A DNA stretch of 14,677 nucleotides from Candidatus Vogelbacteria bacterium. GTDB lineage: Bacteria > Patescibacteria > Paceibacteria > UBA9973 > UBA12445. The DNA is taken from contig JACQCW010000102.1 in assembly GCA_016201425.1 (NCBI GenBank), positions 1 to 14,677 on the forward strand. The letters are read 5' to 3'. The position numbers and the translations under genes are program-made. This document shows positions 5,517-12,956 of the stretch, in pieces (position 1 is the stretch's first letter; each line of letters starts with the position of its first letter). The notes beneath the pieces are model-generated. The model searched no databases and had not been told where the DNA came from. It was given only the letters and a program-made list of their open reading frames with translations.

Positions 5517-6647
5517 ATGGGAACAAAATTACTCGATACAGATATCACGAGCTATCATCCTAGTTCAATGATGAACTATGCCACGAACATAGCAAACAGG
5601 CCTCTTATTGGAGACCTTATTGAGGCACCAGTCATTGGTATTGTTAAAATGGCACTCTACGTCGACCTTAAGCCCTATGGTACTGGGGTCATTTACGGAA
5701 GAGAGTTTATTAATGCAAGAGACGTCATCAAAAAAATAAATGTCGGCGACATCATCACAGCAAAGGTTGTTGAAGTTGAAACACCCGAAGATGGATACGT
5801 TGGATTATCGTTGAAGGAAGCTCGCCAAGCACTCGTTTGGGCAGAAGCTGAAAATCTTATCAAAAACAAAACTGTTCTTGAGCTTACAGTCAAGGACGCC
5901 AACAAAGGAGGTATCATAATGGAGTGGCAAAATATTGCCGGGTTCTTACCTGCATCACAACTAAAACCAGAGCACTATCCTCGTGTAAATGACGGCGATA
6001 AGGACCGAATCATGATTGAACTCAAAAAACTTATTGGTCAAAAAATTGCAGTATCAATAATCTCAGCGAACCCGAAAGAGGGCAAGCTGATCTTCTCCGA
6101 AAAGAGCAGCGTGCAGAAGGAAAGAGTTGAGATGGTTGAGAAGTATCACGTCGGTGATGTTTTGGACGGTGAGGTTACGGGAGCAGTAGACTTCGGAATC
6201 TTCGTTAAACTCGAAGACGGACTTGAAGGCTTGGTACACATCTCAGAAATTGATTGGTCATTAGTCGAAAATCCTAAAAAGCTCTTCAACGTTGGTGATA
6301 AGATTAAGGTGAAAGTAATCGAGATCAAAGATGGCAAAGTATCACTCTCTATAAAAGCACTCAAAGAGAGCCCATGGAAAGCCGCGGAAAATAAATACAA
6401 GAAGGGAGCCAAGGTAAATGGAGTTGTTATCAAATACAACAAGCATGGAGCTCTTGTAAGTATTGAGGAAGGCGTCGCAGGTCTCGTCCATATTTCGGCC
6501 TTTGGGACAGAAGATAAGATGAAGCAGACGCTTGAACTCGGTAAGTCATACAACTTCATCATCACCCTGTTTGAACCAAAAGAGCAAAAGATGACACTTG
6601 TTCTCGCAGACTCAATCAAGGACGAAAAACCAGCGGAAACGAAATAA
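5517..6647 (+). CDS. rpsA: Ribosomal protein S1 (four S1 domains)
   Basis: A 376-residue RNA-binding protein with four OB-fold S1 domains, at about residues 30-102 (GDLIEAPVIGIVKMALYVDL), 117-197 (degenerate), 212-282 and 293-365. Domain 3 is the most typical: GDVLDGEVTGAVDFGIFVKL, then GLEGLVHISEIDW. Domain 4 reads GAKVNGVVIKYNKHGALVSI, then GVAGLVHIS. S1 binds mRNA on the small ribosomal subunit and helps start translation on weak or structured sites. Gammaproteobacterial S1 has six domains and about 557 residues; this four-domain form resembles the shorter versions of other phyla. The start codon at 5517 lacks an SD site. It is followed by a bidirectional terminator at 6659-6693. A role on the SD-less and leaderless mRNAs nearby is possible but unproven. 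Confidence 0.92.
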   Translation: MGTKLLDTDITSYHPSSMMNYATNIANRPLIGDLIEAPVIGIVKMALYVDLKPYGTGVIYGREFINARDVIKKINVGDIITAKVVEVETPEDGYVGLSLKEARQALVWAEAENLIKNKTVLELTVKDANKGGIIMEWQNIAGFLPASQLKPEHYPRVNDGDKDRIMIELKKLIGQKIAVSIISANPKEGKLIFSEKSSVQKERVEMVEKYHVGDVLDGEVTGAVDFGIFVKLEDGLEGLVHISEIDWSLVENPKKLFNVGDKIKVKVIEIKDGKVSLSIKALKESPWKAAENKYKKGAKVNGVVIKYNKHGALVSIEEGVAGLVHISAFGTEDKMKQTLELGKSYNFIITLFEPKEQKMTLVLADSIKDEKPAETK

Positions 6648-6658
6648 TTTCTGAATTT

Positions 6659-6693
6659 AAAAAACCCCGACGAATTTAATTCGTCGGGGTTTT
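6659..6693. terminator. Bidirectional terminator between rpsA and the 6706-6987 gene
   Basis: A perfect 10-bp stem, CCCCGACGAA (6665-6674) with TTCGTCGGGG (6680-6689), and a 5-nt loop. Six A precede it and four T follow, so it can stop transcription from rpsA (plus) and from the small gene (minus). Confidence 0.9.
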
Positions 6694-6705
6694 GCGTTTA
6701 CCCTT

Positions 6706-6987
6706 TTATGCCAAACTTTCTTCTCGACCACGTGCAACTTGAGCACAAAGATCTTCCCAAGCCTTATGACCGATTGGTCGAAGGCGATCAAGCTCCTCTT
6801 CGCTTGTACCAATATCAGTAAGAGTCCGCCCATGATCAGCAAGCCACTTTCGCATGCCACGTTCGTGGAAATCGAAGTAAATTGACCCGCGTCGAAGTGA
6901 ATCCAAAAGCTCGACCTCAAAGAATGCTGCTGGATTTTGCTTCCAATACTTTAGCCCCCGGGGTTTATCTGAATTTGGTTTATCCAT
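6706..6987 (-). CDS. Small hypothetical protein (93 aa), single-gene unit
   Basis: A soluble, charged protein of unrecognised family, probably mostly helical. The N-terminus is polar with KYWKQNPAAFFEVELLDSLR; the middle reads FDFHERGMRKWLADHGRTLT; the C-terminus is acidic to mixed (SEEELDRLRPIGHKAWEDLC). SD GAGG is 6 nt before the ATG at 6987. It has its own promoter (7040-7068) and a shared terminator (6659-6693), so it is an independent minus-strand cassette between rpsA and pth. A longer frame on the same strand in another phase (6657-6920) lacks an SD and runs through the terminator, so it was not chosen. Confidence 0.75.
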   Translation of the reverse strand: MDKPNSDKPRGLKYWKQNPAAFFEVELLDSLRRGSIYFDFHERGMRKWLADHGRTLTDIGTSEEELDRLRPIGHKAWEDLCAQVARGREESLA

Positions 6988-7039
6988 CTCAAACCTCGCT
7001 TATTTGTCGAAGATCCCGTTTATGTTCACTTCTCGAAAC

Positions 7040-7068
7040 AAACTACCACATGTTACCCCAGAAGTCAA
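7040..7068 (-). promoter_or_regulatory. Promoter of the 6706-6987 gene
   Basis: On the minus strand TTGACT (7068-7063), a 17-nt spacer ending in TGG (extended -10) and TAGTTT (7045-7040). The predicted start is near 7033, giving a leader of about 45 nt with an SD site. It has the same form as the promoters at 1487-1515 and 2682-2710. Confidence 0.7.
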
Positions 7069-7084
7069 CCTTTCTACTCGCAAC

Positions 7085-7120
7085 AAAAAACCGCCAGTCT
7101 CCGAAGAGATCTGACGGCGG
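7085..7120 (-). terminator. Rho-independent terminator downstream of pth
   Basis: The minus-strand RNA pairs CCGCC (7120-7116) with GGCGG (7095-7091) and TCTC with GAGA closing a UUCG tetraloop in the stable C(UUCG)G form; small bulges interrupt the stem. Six T follow (7090-7085). It lies about 90 nt after the pth stop codon and just upstream of the next minus-strand promoter. Confidence 0.85.
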
Positions 7121-7122
7121 GT

Positions 7123-7139
7123 GAAGCCTGCTAAGCTTC
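7123..7139 (-). other. Small hairpin preceding the pth-side terminator
   Basis: GAAGC (7139-7135) and GCTTC (7127-7123) form a 5-bp stem with a 7-nt loop, two nt before the terminator stem. A TATAAT lies upstream on the same strand (7147-7142), so the two hairpins could be either the pth 3' untranslated region or a short separate RNA of about 50 nt. Confidence 0.35.
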
Positions 7140-7206
7140 TAGATTATAAAAATCACGCAACAGCGACGCCTCGCTTGCGGAGGATGTCAATGTAAACTAA
7201 CTTAAC

Positions 7207-7803
7207 TTAATTATACAAACTCATCGCCTTGTCGCGGCCTTCTGTTGTCATACAAATAATGGCTTCGGTAATTTTTTTAGAATTTTTCTTTAAGGTTTCT
7301 AACTCTGGTTTTTTAAATTCACCCAGTATCAACTTCTCAACATCCTTCTCACCTACTGGCTTTTTCAACTTCCCAGATGGCGTAACGGGAGAAATTCCAA
7401 TTCGTACACGAACAAACGCCTCAGTTTTAATATACTTAATGATTGACTTAACTCCATTGTGCCCACCTGGCCCGCGATTAAATGATATGCGATACTTACC
7501 GATTGGAAGATCGAGATCGTCATGAATTACAACCAATTCTTCAGCAGCTTTTTTTGAAATCACAAAACTTCGTAAACTAAATCCAGAATTATTCATAAAA
7601 TTATTTGGCTCAATCAGAACTAGCTTTTTGCTTCCAAATTTGCCCGAAGCAACCAGCGCTTTATTTCTTGCATCGTCTTTCCATTCTGAAAAATCAGCTT
7701 CACTATGATTCTTTATAAATTCTAAAACGATCCTCCCTGCGTTGTGTCGCGTGTTTGTGTACTTTTCACCCGGATTTCCCAGGCCCGCTATTATATATGA
7801 CAT
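7207..7803 (-). CDS. pth: Peptidyl-tRNA hydrolase
   Basis: A 198-residue Pth (family Pth1), which cuts the ester bond of peptidyl-tRNAs released from stalled ribosomes so that tRNA and peptide are recycled. The family motifs are all present: GLGNPGEKYTNTRHNAG (residues 7-23; N10 and catalytic H20), FMNNSG (69-74; N71), HDDLDLPIG (94-102; catalytic D95) and GPGGHNGVKSI (111-121; N116). The length matches the family. The start at 7803 has no SD; a -10-like TATAAA ends 6 nt before the ATG, which fits a leaderless mRNA. It is divergent from lepB across a 74-nt gap holding both promoters. In the same frame the sequence after the stop stays open for 17 codons. Confidence 0.95.
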   Translation of the reverse strand: MSYIIAGLGNPGEKYTNTRHNAGRIVLEFIKNHSEADFSEWKDDARNKALVASGKFGSKKLVLIEPNNFMNNSGFSLRSFVISKKAAEELVVIHDDLDLPIGKYRISFNRGPGGHNGVKSIIKYIKTEAFVRVRIGISPVTPSGKLKKPVGEKDVEKLILGEFKKPELETLKKNSKKITEAIICMTTEGRDKAMSLYN

Positions 7804-7809
7804 ACAATA

Positions 7810-7839
7810 TTTATATCATTTTTACACCCAAAATAACAA
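7810..7839 (-). promoter_or_regulatory. Candidate promoter of pth, placing the start at the ATG
   Basis: On the minus strand TTGTTA (7839-7834), an 18-nt spacer and TATAAA (7815-7810), then 6 nt to the ATG. Transcription would begin at or next to the start codon. The AT-rich context makes this less certain than the lepB promoter. Confidence 0.5.
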
Positions 7840-7841
7840 AT

Positions 7842-7870
7842 TTGCATTTGCAAATTTTTTGTAGTAAAAT
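7842..7870 (+). promoter_or_regulatory. Promoter of lepB-hisS, placing the start at the ATG
   Basis: TTGCAT (7842-7847), a 17-nt spacer and TAAAAT (7865-7870), then 7 nt to the ATG at 7878. The mRNA should be leaderless or nearly so. The gene has no SD site. Confidence 0.65.
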
Positions 7871-7877
7871 AGCTAAA

Positions 7878-8504
7878 ATGAATGAAGAAAAAAACGAAAC
7901 ACCCATAGAAAATAAAGTCGAAACAGTTGCGTCCTATGAGGAGGAAATAACGCCTTGGGGCTTTTTTAAAGACATAGTCAAATTCACCTTTCTGTCTTTG
8001 ATCATTGTCATACCAATCAGAGTTTTTGTCGCACAGCCTTTTTTGGTTAGCGGCAGCTCAATGAAGCCAACCTTCCATGATGGAGAATATCTGATTGTTG
8101 ACGAACTTTCTTACTACTTCAACACACCCAGTAGAGGTCAAGTTGTTGTTTTCAAATATCCATACGACCTTTCAAAATATTTTATAAAAAGAATTGTTGG
8201 TTTGCCAGGCGAAACAATTGATATCGATAACAATCAAATAACGATTAAAAATACTGAACACCCTGAAGGATTCCTGCTTGATGAATCGTACATTACCGAC
8301 AAAAGTTGGGGCAACCGTAAAATGAGTATTACATTAAACAAAGAAGAATACTTTGTCATGGGAGACAACAGAAATGCCAGCTCAGATTCTAGAGAGTGGG
8401 GACCCCTCGATGCAAAATTTTTAACTGGGCATGTATTGGTAAGACTCCTTCCATTGGGTCAAGCTGAGATATCTCCTGGAGCAATAGAAAAATTTAACAA
8501 ATAA
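7878..8504 (+). CDS. lepB: Signal peptidase I
   Basis: A 208-residue membrane serine protease that removes signal peptides from exported proteins on the outer face of the membrane. An acidic cytoplasmic N-terminus (1-28) is followed by one membrane segment (about 31-52, FTFLSLIIVIPIRVFVAQPF). The catalytic box reads SGSSMKPTFHDGE (58-70), with nucleophile S61. The lysine box reads FIKRIVGLPGETI (102-114), with general base K104. The box MGDNRNASSDSREWGPL (161-177) completes the family signature. The start at 7878 is preferred because the promoter ends 7 nt before it; the open frame extends 41 codons upstream across the promoter into pth. hisS follows after 7 nt, so the two are probably cotranscribed. 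It would process the secreted protein at 2773-3813. Confidence 0.95.
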   Translation: MNEEKNETPIENKVETVASYEEEITPWGFFKDIVKFTFLSLIIVIPIRVFVAQPFLVSGSSMKPTFHDGEYLIVDELSYYFNTPSRGQVVVFKYPYDLSKYFIKRIVGLPGETIDIDNNQITIKNTEHPEGFLLDESYITDKSWGNRKMSITLNKEEYFVMGDNRNASSDSREWGPLDAKFLTGHVLVRLLPLGQAEISPGAIEKFNK

Positions 8505-8511
8505 TAAAAAA

Positions 8512-9897
8512 ATGGCACAGAAAAAAGAAAACACAAAACTTGAACCGCCAAAAGCGCCTAAGGGCATGAGAGATCTCATGGCTAAGGAGTATTATTACTA
8601 CCAAGGTTTTTTTGAGAAGGCTGCCGAGGTTGCAACATACTTCGGCTTTAAACCTATTGAGGTACCGCTGGTTGAAGAAACCCGCTTATACACTTCAGGT
8701 ATTGGTGTTGGCACTGACATTGTGGAAAAAGAGATGTATGAGATAAAAACTGGATCTGGGAGTACACCACTCGCCATTCGACCCGAGCTTACAGCTGGAA
8801 TTGTTAGGGCGTATATGGAAAACGGCATGCAAACCATGCCACAACCTGTGATGCTCTACAGCTATGGTACTTGTTACCGACACGAAAAACCTCAAAAAGG
8901 TAGGTATCGAGAATTCAGACAATTTGGCTTAGAAATTCTCGGGAGCGATAAGAGCATCACCGATGCAACCGTGATCAAGGTTACAGTAGCAGCACTCGAA
9001 GAGGCCGGACACAAAAACTTGCAGCTTTCCATCAATAGTATAGGCGACAAATCATGCAGAAACGGGTACAAAAAAGAGCTAACCAACTATTATAAAAAAC
9101 ACCTTTCTACGATCTGTAAAGATTGTAAAGTGAGACTCAAAAATAACCCGCTCCGGTTGCTCGACTGCAAAGATGAAAAGTGTCACCCAATAAAAGAGGG
9201 TGCTCCACAGTCTGTCGGATTTCTTTGTGATCCATGCAAACAGCACTTTAAAGAAGTTCTTGAATATCTTGAAGCACTAAAGATCGAGTACACAATCGAC
9301 AGCAATTTAGTCCGCGGAATTGATTATTACACAAGAACTGTCTTTGAAATTAGCGCGAGAGTTCCCCAGAGTGAAGAAAAGGGTGAACCTGAGGTAAAAG
9401 TGTCTGAAGAAAATAAAACAGAAGTTACTGCCGTAGAGCCACCCCCTGAGCAACCGGCGTTACTAGCATTAGCGGGTGGTGGTAGGTATGACTACTTAGC
9501 AAAGACCCTAGGATATAAAAAAGATCTACCGGCCGTTGGTGTGGGGATTGGTGTCGATCGAGTAATCTCAACAAAAGGATTTAACGAAGAGCTTGCCCCA
9601 CGAATCTTAAAAAAGCCTAAAATCTTTTTTATTCAGCTGGGCTTTAGTGCTAAGCTTCAAAGTTTGGCTATTATCGAAATCTTAAGGAAAGCCAAAATAC
9701 CTGTCATGCAATCACTCAGTAAAGATAGCCTCTCATCCCAACTGGGAACAGCCGAAAAAATGAAGATACCTTACACCATTATTTTGGGACAGAAAGAGGT
9801 TATAGACGGCACGGTTATTGTTCGTAATATGGACACCCGATCTCAAGAGGAGATTAAAGTAGAAAAACTAACCGAATACGTCAAAAAAATTAAATAG
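8512..9897 (+). CDS. hisS: Histidyl-tRNA synthetase
   Basis: A 461-residue class II synthetase that charges tRNA-His in the cytoplasm. Motifs in order: PKGMRDLM (16-23), RPELTAGIVRAY (90-101), motif 2 YRHEKPQKGRYREFRQF (122-138), the histidine box LVRGIDYYTRTVFEI (266-280), GGGRYD (322-327), motif 3 GVGIGVDR (343-350) and a C-terminal anticodon-binding domain (about 368-461). Six cysteines at 202, 205, 219, 224, 239 and 242 (CKDC, DCKDEKC, CDPC) could bind zinc in the insertion domain. About 41 residues separate FEI from GGGRYD, against roughly a dozen in typical enzymes; the extra part (283-316) is acidic and proline-rich. Gap to lepB is 7 nt and there is no SD. Confidence 0.95.
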   Translation: MAQKKENTKLEPPKAPKGMRDLMAKEYYYYQGFFEKAAEVATYFGFKPIEVPLVEETRLYTSGIGVGTDIVEKEMYEIKTGSGSTPLAIRPELTAGIVRAYMENGMQTMPQPVMLYSYGTCYRHEKPQKGRYREFRQFGLEILGSDKSITDATVIKVTVAALEEAGHKNLQLSINSIGDKSCRNGYKKELTNYYKKHLSTICKDCKVRLKNNPLRLLDCKDEKCHPIKEGAPQSVGFLCDPCKQHFKEVLEYLEALKIEYTIDSNLVRGIDYYTRTVFEISARVPQSEEKGEPEVKVSEENKTEVTAVEPPPEQPALLALAGGGRYDYLAKTLGYKKDLPAVGVGIGVDRVISTKGFNEELAPRILKKPKIFFIQLGFSAKLQSLAIIEILRKAKIPVMQSLSKDSLSSQLGTAEKMKIPYTIILGQKEVIDGTVIVRNMDTRSQEEIKVEKLTEYVKKIK

Positions 9898-9926
9898 TTG
9901 CGAAATTATAACCTTTATGTTAGCCT
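9898..9926 (+). promoter_or_regulatory. Candidate promoter of rpsU-ybeY-ftsA
   Basis: TTGCGA (9898-9903, directly after the hisS stop codon), a 17-nt spacer ending in TGT (extended -10) and TAGCCT (9921-9926), then 9 nt to the ATG at 9936. This leaves an untranslated leader of only about 2 nt. The -10 box is a weak match. Confidence 0.45.
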
Positions 9927-9935
9927 AAGTAACTA

Positions 9936-10175
9936 ATGATACAAGTAGAAGTAACAAAAAATAATAACGAGACGACATCAAGTGTCATTCGTAGATTTAC
10001 GAAGAGAGTTCAAGAGTCCGGCATTATTAAACGTGCCAAATCTCTACGATATAACGAACGGGCAAAATCTCAGTACGTTCAAAAAAAGAAGGCACTAAAA
10101 AAGATTGCAAAGAGATCAGAGACCGAAAGGTTGAGGAGGCTTGGAAAGATTGATGATGCTCCATATCGCAAATAA
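9936..10175 (+). CDS. rpsU: Ribosomal protein bS21
   Basis: A 79-residue, strongly basic small-subunit protein. The family pattern is clear: MIQVEVTKNNNETTSSVIRR, then FTKRVQESGIIKRAKSLRYN and a lysine/arginine-rich helix (VQKKKALKKIAKRSETERLR). S21 sits near the 3' end of 16S rRNA, by the anti-SD region, and affects initiation. It is somewhat longer than the usual 58-71 residues. There is no SD before the ATG. Its last 23 nt overlap the start of ybeY, so translation of the two is probably coupled. Confidence 0.92.
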   Translation: MIQVEVTKNNNETTSSVIRRFTKRVQESGIIKRAKSLRYNERAKSQYVQKKKALKKIAKRSETERLRRLGKIDDAPYRK

Positions 10176-10536
10176 AACCCGCAGACGAATTCCGCAATTG
10201 CCATTTGAGCAGATTAAGAACGCGGCGTTGGGACAAGGCTATGAACTTAGCCTTGTTTTTGTTGACGATAAGATATCAAAATTTATTAATGGCAAGTACC
10301 GTCACAAAGACCATGCAACAAATATTCTAAGCTTCCCTTACTCACAGACGGATGGGGAAATTCTATTGAATTTAGACATAAGCTCGCGCGAATCACGCGA
10401 GACAAAACAGAAGCTCAACAACTACCTTGTGTACCTGTTTATCCACGGACTTATACATTTGAAAGGATTTGACCATGGTAGTAGAATGGAAGAAGAGGAA
10501 CAGAAAATAAGGTTAATTTTTAAAAAATATTTCTAG
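10153..10536 (+). CDS. ybeY: Endoribonuclease YbeY (rRNA maturation factor)
   Basis: A 127-residue metal-dependent endoribonuclease involved in 16S rRNA 3'-end maturation and ribosome quality control. The zinc-binding signature HGLIHLKGFDH has all three histidines, followed by the usual acidic helix (MEEEEQKIRLIF). Upstream, YRHKDHATNILSFPY corresponds to the YR-KD--TDVLSFP region, with Asn in place of Asp. The start is placed at ATG 10153; ATG 10156 is equally possible, and the frame is open from TTG 10141. A GAGGAGG 13 nt upstream lies inside rpsU codons and may be chance. Shorter than typical YbeY (about 150). It follows rpsU by overlap and precedes ftsA by 15 nt. Confidence 0.9.
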   Translation: MMLHIANKTRRRIPQLPFEQIKNAALGQGYELSLVFVDDKISKFINGKYRHKDHATNILSFPYSQTDGEILLNLDISSRESRETKQKLNNYLVYLFIHGLIHLKGFDHGSRMEEEEQKIRLIFKKYF

Positions 10537-10551
10537 TCCTCAAAAATATCC

Positions 10552-11745
10552 GTGAGGAACAAAATTGTTACAGGAATCGACATCGGATCATCTCTGATTA
10601 GAATTGTCGTATCAGAAATAGCTAAAGGTGAAACTGAGCCTCGTGTTTTGTGTATGACTTCTAAAAGATCTCGTGGACTCCGTCATGGTTATATTGTTGA
10701 CACAGAAGAGGCTCGAGAGGCAGTAAAGGAGGCCATTAAGGATGCGGAAAGAATATCCGGGAAAAAAATAAACGAGGCCTTCCTGGCTCTGGGTGGAATC
10801 AGTCTTGAGTCATCAGTTGCCGATGGTTCAATCGCCGTTTCAAGAGCCGATCAAGAAGTTGGTGAGTTAGATATCAAACGGGTGGTTGAAACAAGTATCA
10901 CAAATTTAAAAAAACTTTCGAACCGTTTAATAATTCAGAGCGTCCCTCTTCAATTCAAACTTGATGGTAAAAAAATCCTTGGTCGCCCAACTGGTATGAA
11001 GGGTGAAATTTTGGAAGTAAAAACTTTGTTCATAACAGCTCTTGAACAACACCTAAATGATCTCATCGCTCTTGTTGAAGACTCGGGTATTATTATTGAA
11101 AATGTTATCCCTTCACTTATAGCTGCTTCGTATGCAATTCTGACAAAAGTGCAGAAGACAGCCGGGTGCATCTTGACAGATATTGGGGCTGAAACAGTAT
11201 CGATCGCAGTCTTTGAGGAAGGTATTCCCACCTCTCTTCGAGTGTTTTCAATCGGATCAACTGATATTACCAACGACATAGCTCTCTGCTTAAAAATTCC
11301 AATCGAAGAGGCAGAAAATATAAAAATTGGTAAGGACCTAAAAGGCTACAGCAAGAAAAAACTTGAAGACATAATAGAAGCGAGACTTTCAGATATTTTT
11401 GATCTAATTGAGGCGCATTTAAAAAAGATTGGAAAAAACTCTCTACTACCTGCAGGAATTATTTTAATTGGCGGAGGATCCAACCAAGGACAAGTTGAAC
11501 CGTTAGCCAAACAGTATTTAAATCTACCGGCACGAATCGCGCCACTTTCAATTCTTTCATCTATACCAATCAACCAATCTAATGAGACCCAAGTTATCAA
11601 GAAAAACGTAGATTCTTCATGGGCTGTGGCATATGGACTTTGTACCTTCGGGGAAACAAAAAACTCAGAAGAATTTTCAGGGAGCCACTTTGTAAAACAG
11701 ACAAAGATCAACCTGACCAAGTGGCTTCGTCAATTCTTGCCATAA
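10552..11745 (+). CDS. ftsA: Cell division protein FtsA
   Basis: A 397-residue actin-like ATPase that anchors FtsZ to the membrane and recruits later division proteins. Phosphate-1 loop is GIDIGSSLIRIVVSE (8-22), the inserted 1C/SHS2 domain spans about 85-165 (contains LALGGISLESS and PTGMKGEILEVKTLF), phosphate-2 is LTDIGAETVSIAVFEEG, and the nucleotide-binding loop is LIGGGSNQGQVE. The C-terminus INLTKWLRQFLP is the amphipathic membrane-targeting helix. The start is GTG at 10552, 15 nt after ybeY, with no SD, so it probably depends on the rpsU transcript. Its last bases hold the ftsZ -35 box. Length is slightly below E. coli FtsA (420). Confidence 0.95.
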   Translation: MRNKIVTGIDIGSSLIRIVVSEIAKGETEPRVLCMTSKRSRGLRHGYIVDTEEAREAVKEAIKDAERISGKKINEAFLALGGISLESSVADGSIAVSRADQEVGELDIKRVVETSITNLKKLSNRLIIQSVPLQFKLDGKKILGRPTGMKGEILEVKTLFITALEQHLNDLIALVEDSGIIIENVIPSLIAASYAILTKVQKTAGCILTDIGAETVSIAVFEEGIPTSLRVFSIGSTDITNDIALCLKIPIEEAENIKIGKDLKGYSKKKLEDIIEARLSDIFDLIEAHLKKIGKNSLLPAGIILIGGGSNQGQVEPLAKQYLNLPARIAPLSILSSIPINQSNETQVIKKNVDSSWAVAYGLCTFGETKNSEEFSGSHFVKQTKINLTKWLRQFLP

Positions 11746-11764
11746 TTTTTCCTTCTGATAATAT
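11737..11764 (+). promoter_or_regulatory. Promoter of ftsZ, placing the start at the ATG
   Basis: TTGCCA (11737-11742, inside the last codons of ftsA), a 16-nt spacer ending in TGA (extended -10) and TAATAT (11759-11764), then 6 nt to the ATG at 11771. The ftsZ mRNA from this promoter should be leaderless. Readthrough from ftsA is also possible, since no terminator lies between. Confidence 0.65.
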
Positions 11765-11770
11765 AGACCC

Positions 11771-12955
11771 ATGCCAAAAATTAATCCCGAGATAGAAGCA
11801 TTCGCTAGAATCAAGGTGATCGGCGTCGGAGGTTCTGGTGGTAACGCTATCAACCACATGGTTAACTCAAAAGTAAATGGCGTTGAGTTCATCGCCATGA
11901 ACACTGATGCACAAGATCTACATAAGTCATTAGCTACCAAAAAAATCCACATTGGTAAAAATCTCACAAGGGGTCTGGGCACCGGCATGAATCCGGAAGT
12001 TGGAAAAAGAGCCGCCGAAGAAACAATCGAGGAGGTCCAAGGAATTACCAAAGGAGCCGACATGGTATTCATCGCTTGCGGGATGGGTGGAGGGACAGGA
12101 ACTGGAGCAGCACCGATAATCGCAAAAACAGCCAAAGAACAAGGTGCGCTTACTGTGGCCGTGGTGACCAAACCATTCTTTTTTGAGGGAGCACAAAGAA
12201 TGAGACTAGCCAATGAAGGTTTAATGAACCTTGGCAACGAAGTAGATGCCATGATCGTCATACCAAACGATAGACTTCTGGGTGTTATCGACAAAAACAC
12301 AACATGCCTATCGGCCTTCGCAATGTGTGACGAAATTTTAAGACAAGCCGTTGAAGGAATCTCTGACCTTATTACCACTCCGGGTATTATCAATGTCGAC
12401 TTTGCAGACATCAAGGCGGTAATGCAAAATACTGGTTCGGCTCTTATGGGTATTGGTTCTGCCTCTGGTGAGAATAGGGCCGAAGAAGCCGCGCGCGCAG
12501 CCATTAACTCTCCCCTTCTCGATATTTCTATTGAGGGCGCGAGGGGAGTTCTATTCGCGATTGCCGGTGGAGACGACATGACAATGTTTGAGATTCAAGA
12601 GGCGGCAAAAGTTATAACGGAGTCAATTGACCCAGATGCGCGAGTCATTTTCGGAGCAATTAAAGATGCAAATCTCAAAAAAGATGAAATCAAGGTCACT
12701 GTCATAGCCACCGGCTTCCCAAACGAAAGTTTCAAAGGTAGTGGTAGCAATCAACAAATCACTCGACCAGTAAAAACTGAAGGTGGGCTGGAGTCTGCTA
12801 TGGCTCAACCAAAAGTCTTTGGACAAGAAAATAAAATATTTAAAAAAGAAGATAGAGAGACCGTTTTAGAAGATTCTGGAGAGATGGAGAATGGTGCAGA
12901 TGATGAGAATTGGTCGTCCGTCCCGGCTTTCCTTCGAAGATCCAAGAAGCAATAA
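11771..12955 (+). CDS. ftsZ: Cell division protein FtsZ
   Basis: A 394-residue tubulin-like GTPase that forms the division ring. Visible motifs: nucleotide loop VGGSGGNAI (19-27), NTDAQ (44-48), tubulin signature GGGTGTG (106-112), the synergy (T7) loop NVDFAD (208-213; N208, D210, D213) and the globular-domain end at about 315. A variable linker (about 320-378) leads to the conserved C-terminal peptide WSSVPAFLRRSKK (381-393), which binds FtsA and other partners. Length and motifs are typical. No SD is present; the -10 box lies 6 nt before the ATG. A terminator for it lies in the 3' end of the convergent ugd gene, only 1 nt separating the two stop codons. Confidence 0.98.
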   Translation: MPKINPEIEAFARIKVIGVGGSGGNAINHMVNSKVNGVEFIAMNTDAQDLHKSLATKKIHIGKNLTRGLGTGMNPEVGKRAAEETIEEVQGITKGADMVFIACGMGGGTGTGAAPIIAKTAKEQGALTVAVVTKPFFFEGAQRMRLANEGLMNLGNEVDAMIVIPNDRLLGVIDKNTTCLSAFAMCDEILRQAVEGISDLITTPGIINVDFADIKAVMQNTGSALMGIGSASGENRAEEAARAAINSPLLDISIEGARGVLFAIAGGDDMTMFEIQEAAKVITESIDPDARVIFGAIKDANLKKDEIKVTVIATGFPNESFKGSGSNQQITRPVKTEGGLESAMAQPKVFGQENKIFKKEDRETVLEDSGEMENGADDENWSSVPAFLRRSKKQ

Positions 12956-12956
12956 A

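Noticed and set aside
6146..6619. Minus-strand open frame of 157 codons opposite rpsA
   Set aside because: Ser/Pro/Leu-rich shadow of S1 domains 3 and 4, with no start signals.
7128..7198. Short minus-strand frame from TTG reading MTSSASEASLLRDFYNLEA
   Set aside because: It has no SD, a weak start codon, and ends inside the small hairpin next to the terminator, so it cannot be supported as a gene.
7755..7877. Upstream start for lepB
   Set aside because: The extra 41 codons overlap pth and both divergent promoters; LepB homology and a consensus promoter place the start at 7878.
11677..12579. Long minus-strand open frame of 300 codons opposite ftsZ
   Set aside because: It is opposite ftsZ and the end of ftsA. 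The translation is low-complexity Ser/Pro/Ala/Ile of the kind produced opposite a conserved gene, and ftsZ is certain.
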